A DNA stretch of 34,846 bases from contig VSOD01000004.1 of assembly GCA_009774655.1 (NCBI GenBank), positions 1 to 34,846 of the forward strand, written 5' to 3'. This document shows positions 33,523-34,846 of this stretch, one piece after another. This DNA is from Lachnospiraceae bacterium (GTDB taxonomy: Bacteria > Bacillota > Clostridia > Lachnospirales > Lachnospiraceae). Below the pieces are notes generated by a model that worked only from the letters and a program-made list of their open reading frames with translations, searched no databases and had not been told where the DNA came from. Numbering within the stretch: the stretch's first letter is position 1; every line of letters begins with the position of its first letter. A program made the position numbers and the translations under genes.

Positions 33523-34846
33523 TTACTTGCCTTTAAATTCGTCTACCTGTCTCTGCGCTTCATCCATGACATCCTGCCAGCCCGCTTTCATCAGTTCTTC
33601 CTTGATCTGCGGAATGATTGTTGCCGGATCCTGCACACCGGTCATTACCTCACTGCGGTAACGGAGCCAGATCTCACGGCAGTTCGCCAGCTTATCCGCC
33701 ACTGCGGTGTTATCAAAGGTAAAGCCCATCATCACGGAAGACACTGCCGCTTCGTTGAGCGCCTTGACCTCTTCCCACTGGTTATACTCATCCGTATCCT
33801 CCTGCGTTACCGTAAAGAAGCTGCCCTGGGTATAACCTGCCATCGCCCACTCATTGTTGATCTTGTGCGCCTTGCCGTCTGCGTTGTACTCGAAGTTCAC
33901 GCCTTCCTCACCATAGAAGAACATGTCGCGCAGCCTGGTGTCCGTATTTACCATATCCAGGAACTGCAGACATTTCTCCGGATATTTGGTGTTGATGGAT
34001 ACCATGTTAAGGGATCCTCTTACCGTCTCGTTGGAAAGGATCGTATCGCCGATCTTCTGTACCGCTACGTCTTTGCCCATCTGCGGTCCCTAGGCCGTAA
34101 TGCCTGCCGACTCCCAGCCCTGTGCCACACGCCACATATTATAAACGCGGGCTTCCGACAGGGTGGATGCATCCGGATTGATGATGCCCTTCTGATACCA
34201 GTCATGCAGTGTCTCCAGCGCCGAGTAGATATCCGGCTCCTCCAGCGTAAAGCATACTCTTGCATCCTGGTCATCGTAACGTACGCCCAGAATCTGTGTG
34301 CCAGCGCCGATCTGGTCATAAACGTCAAAGATGTAGTACACACCGTCGTTCTTCACATAAACCGGATAATCATTCTTATCCTCCTTGAGTTTCTCGAAGG
34401 TCTCTGTCAGAGATTCGATCTCCGTCAGGGAAGCCAGATCCAGACCGTACTCATCCACGATCTCCTTATCCCAGACCGCATAGTTGGAGATCGAGCTGTC
34501 TTTATAAGTAGGAATGCCGTAGATCCTGTCTTTCACCTTCACGCCGTCCCAGTATTTCTCCGGCATCAGTTCCATCAGCCCCGGCATATTGTCGGCCACC
34601 ATATCCGTGATATCATAGTAAGCGCCCAGATTGATGTCCGCGATATAGTTGTTGCCGTTGCCGAAGATAATGTCGTAGGGTTCGTTGGTGCTGACGATGA
34701 TGTTACGTCTCTTGTCCCAGTCTCCCCAGGGAATGACTTCCATCTCGATGTTGACGCCGATCTTCTCACCCACGTATTCGTTTACCTTTGCCACCCATGT
34801 GTCGTAATTGGTGGGCATGCCGTTTCCGATGGTCACCCATTTCAGG
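33523..34846 (-). pseudogene. Extracellular sugar-binding lipoprotein, DUF3502 type, interrupted by TAG (5' end outside window)
   Basis: ABC-transporter solute-binding protein of the LplA/LipO group, expected as a membrane-anchored lipoprotein. The visible N-terminal part (LKWVTIGNGMPTNYDTWVAK onward) runs to QGWESAGITA, where TAG (34090-34092) interrupts the frame. It continues as GPQMGKDVAVQKIGDTILSN, SLNMVSINTKYPEKCLQFLD, then DUF3502-like MMGFTFDNTAVADKLANC to the end. In relatives a Trp (TGG) is expected at the TAG. The signal peptide and permease genes must lie beyond the window edge. TAG is an ordinary stop for rplE and rplR here, so recoding is unlikely. Confidence 0.85.

Noticed and set aside
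34090-34092. TAG read as an amino acid (pyrrolysine or stop-codon reassignment)
   Set aside because: rplE and rplR end in TAG in this window, so it works as a stop; Trp-to-stop by one base change is simpler.

Overview
The window looks like chromosome from a gut-type Clostridia member, most likely Lachnospiraceae. This rests on inference from several traits: a Firmicute-order S10-spc-alpha ribosomal cluster with a zinc-type S14, a LicT-type PTS antiterminator, a LytTR/GHKL two-component pair, an Rpn-like PD-(D/E)XK protein, a chromosomal TraX-family protein and a GH38/GH130 mannoside locus. Almost everything lies on the minus strand. Only the SAM methyltransferase (16324-17202) and the Rpn-like gene (20278-21123) are on the plus strand.

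Reading along the minus strand from high to low coordinates, the first block (34846-26493) is a carbohydrate locus. It holds a DUF3502-type sugar-binding lipoprotein (5' end outside the window, interrupted by an in-frame TAG), a GH130 mannoside phosphorylase resembling the Man-beta-1,4-GlcNAc phosphorylases, a 739-residue GH42-like protein of unknown specificity, a GH38 alpha-mannosidase broken by a C-run frameshift and by an apparent internal deletion, and mannose-6-phosphate isomerase. Together they suggest uptake and dismantling of mannose-containing glycans, possibly the N-glycan core. The three lesions make the present state of the locus doubtful: real decay and sequence error are both possible.

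The middle block (26359-16324) holds a PF09818-type ATPase, a LytTR response regulator with a GHKL histidine kinase, a FlxA-like coiled-coil protein, the Rpn-like gene, a TraX-family membrane protein, a DUF2752 protein, a repeat-rich two-TM protein and a COG1092-type methyltransferase. A 14-base motif is shared by the upstream regions of the Rpn-like and repeat-rich genes, and a 12-base motif by those of the two-component and FlxA-like genes.

The next block (16040-10759) is GlcNAc uptake and catabolism. A sigma-A promoter is followed by a RAT/terminator switch and then licT-type antiterminator, EIIA and GlcNAc-type EIIBC. After a terminator comes nagB-nagA with its own promoter and terminator. 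The antiterminator carries Asp at both expected PRD2 histidine positions (D206 and D269), which suggests loss of HPr-dependent control.

The last block (10748-1) is the S10-spc operon in canonical order, rpsJ-rplC-rplD-rplW-rplB-rpsS-rplV-rpsC-rplP-rpmC-rpsQ-rplN-rplX-rplE-rpsN-rpsH-rplF-rplR-rpsE-rpmD-rplO-secY. It is driven by a strong promoter about 250 bases upstream of rpsJ, and the long leader folds into a multi-hairpin structure. SecY runs off the left edge. No tRNA, rRNA, CRISPR array, insertion sequence or prophage gene was seen.
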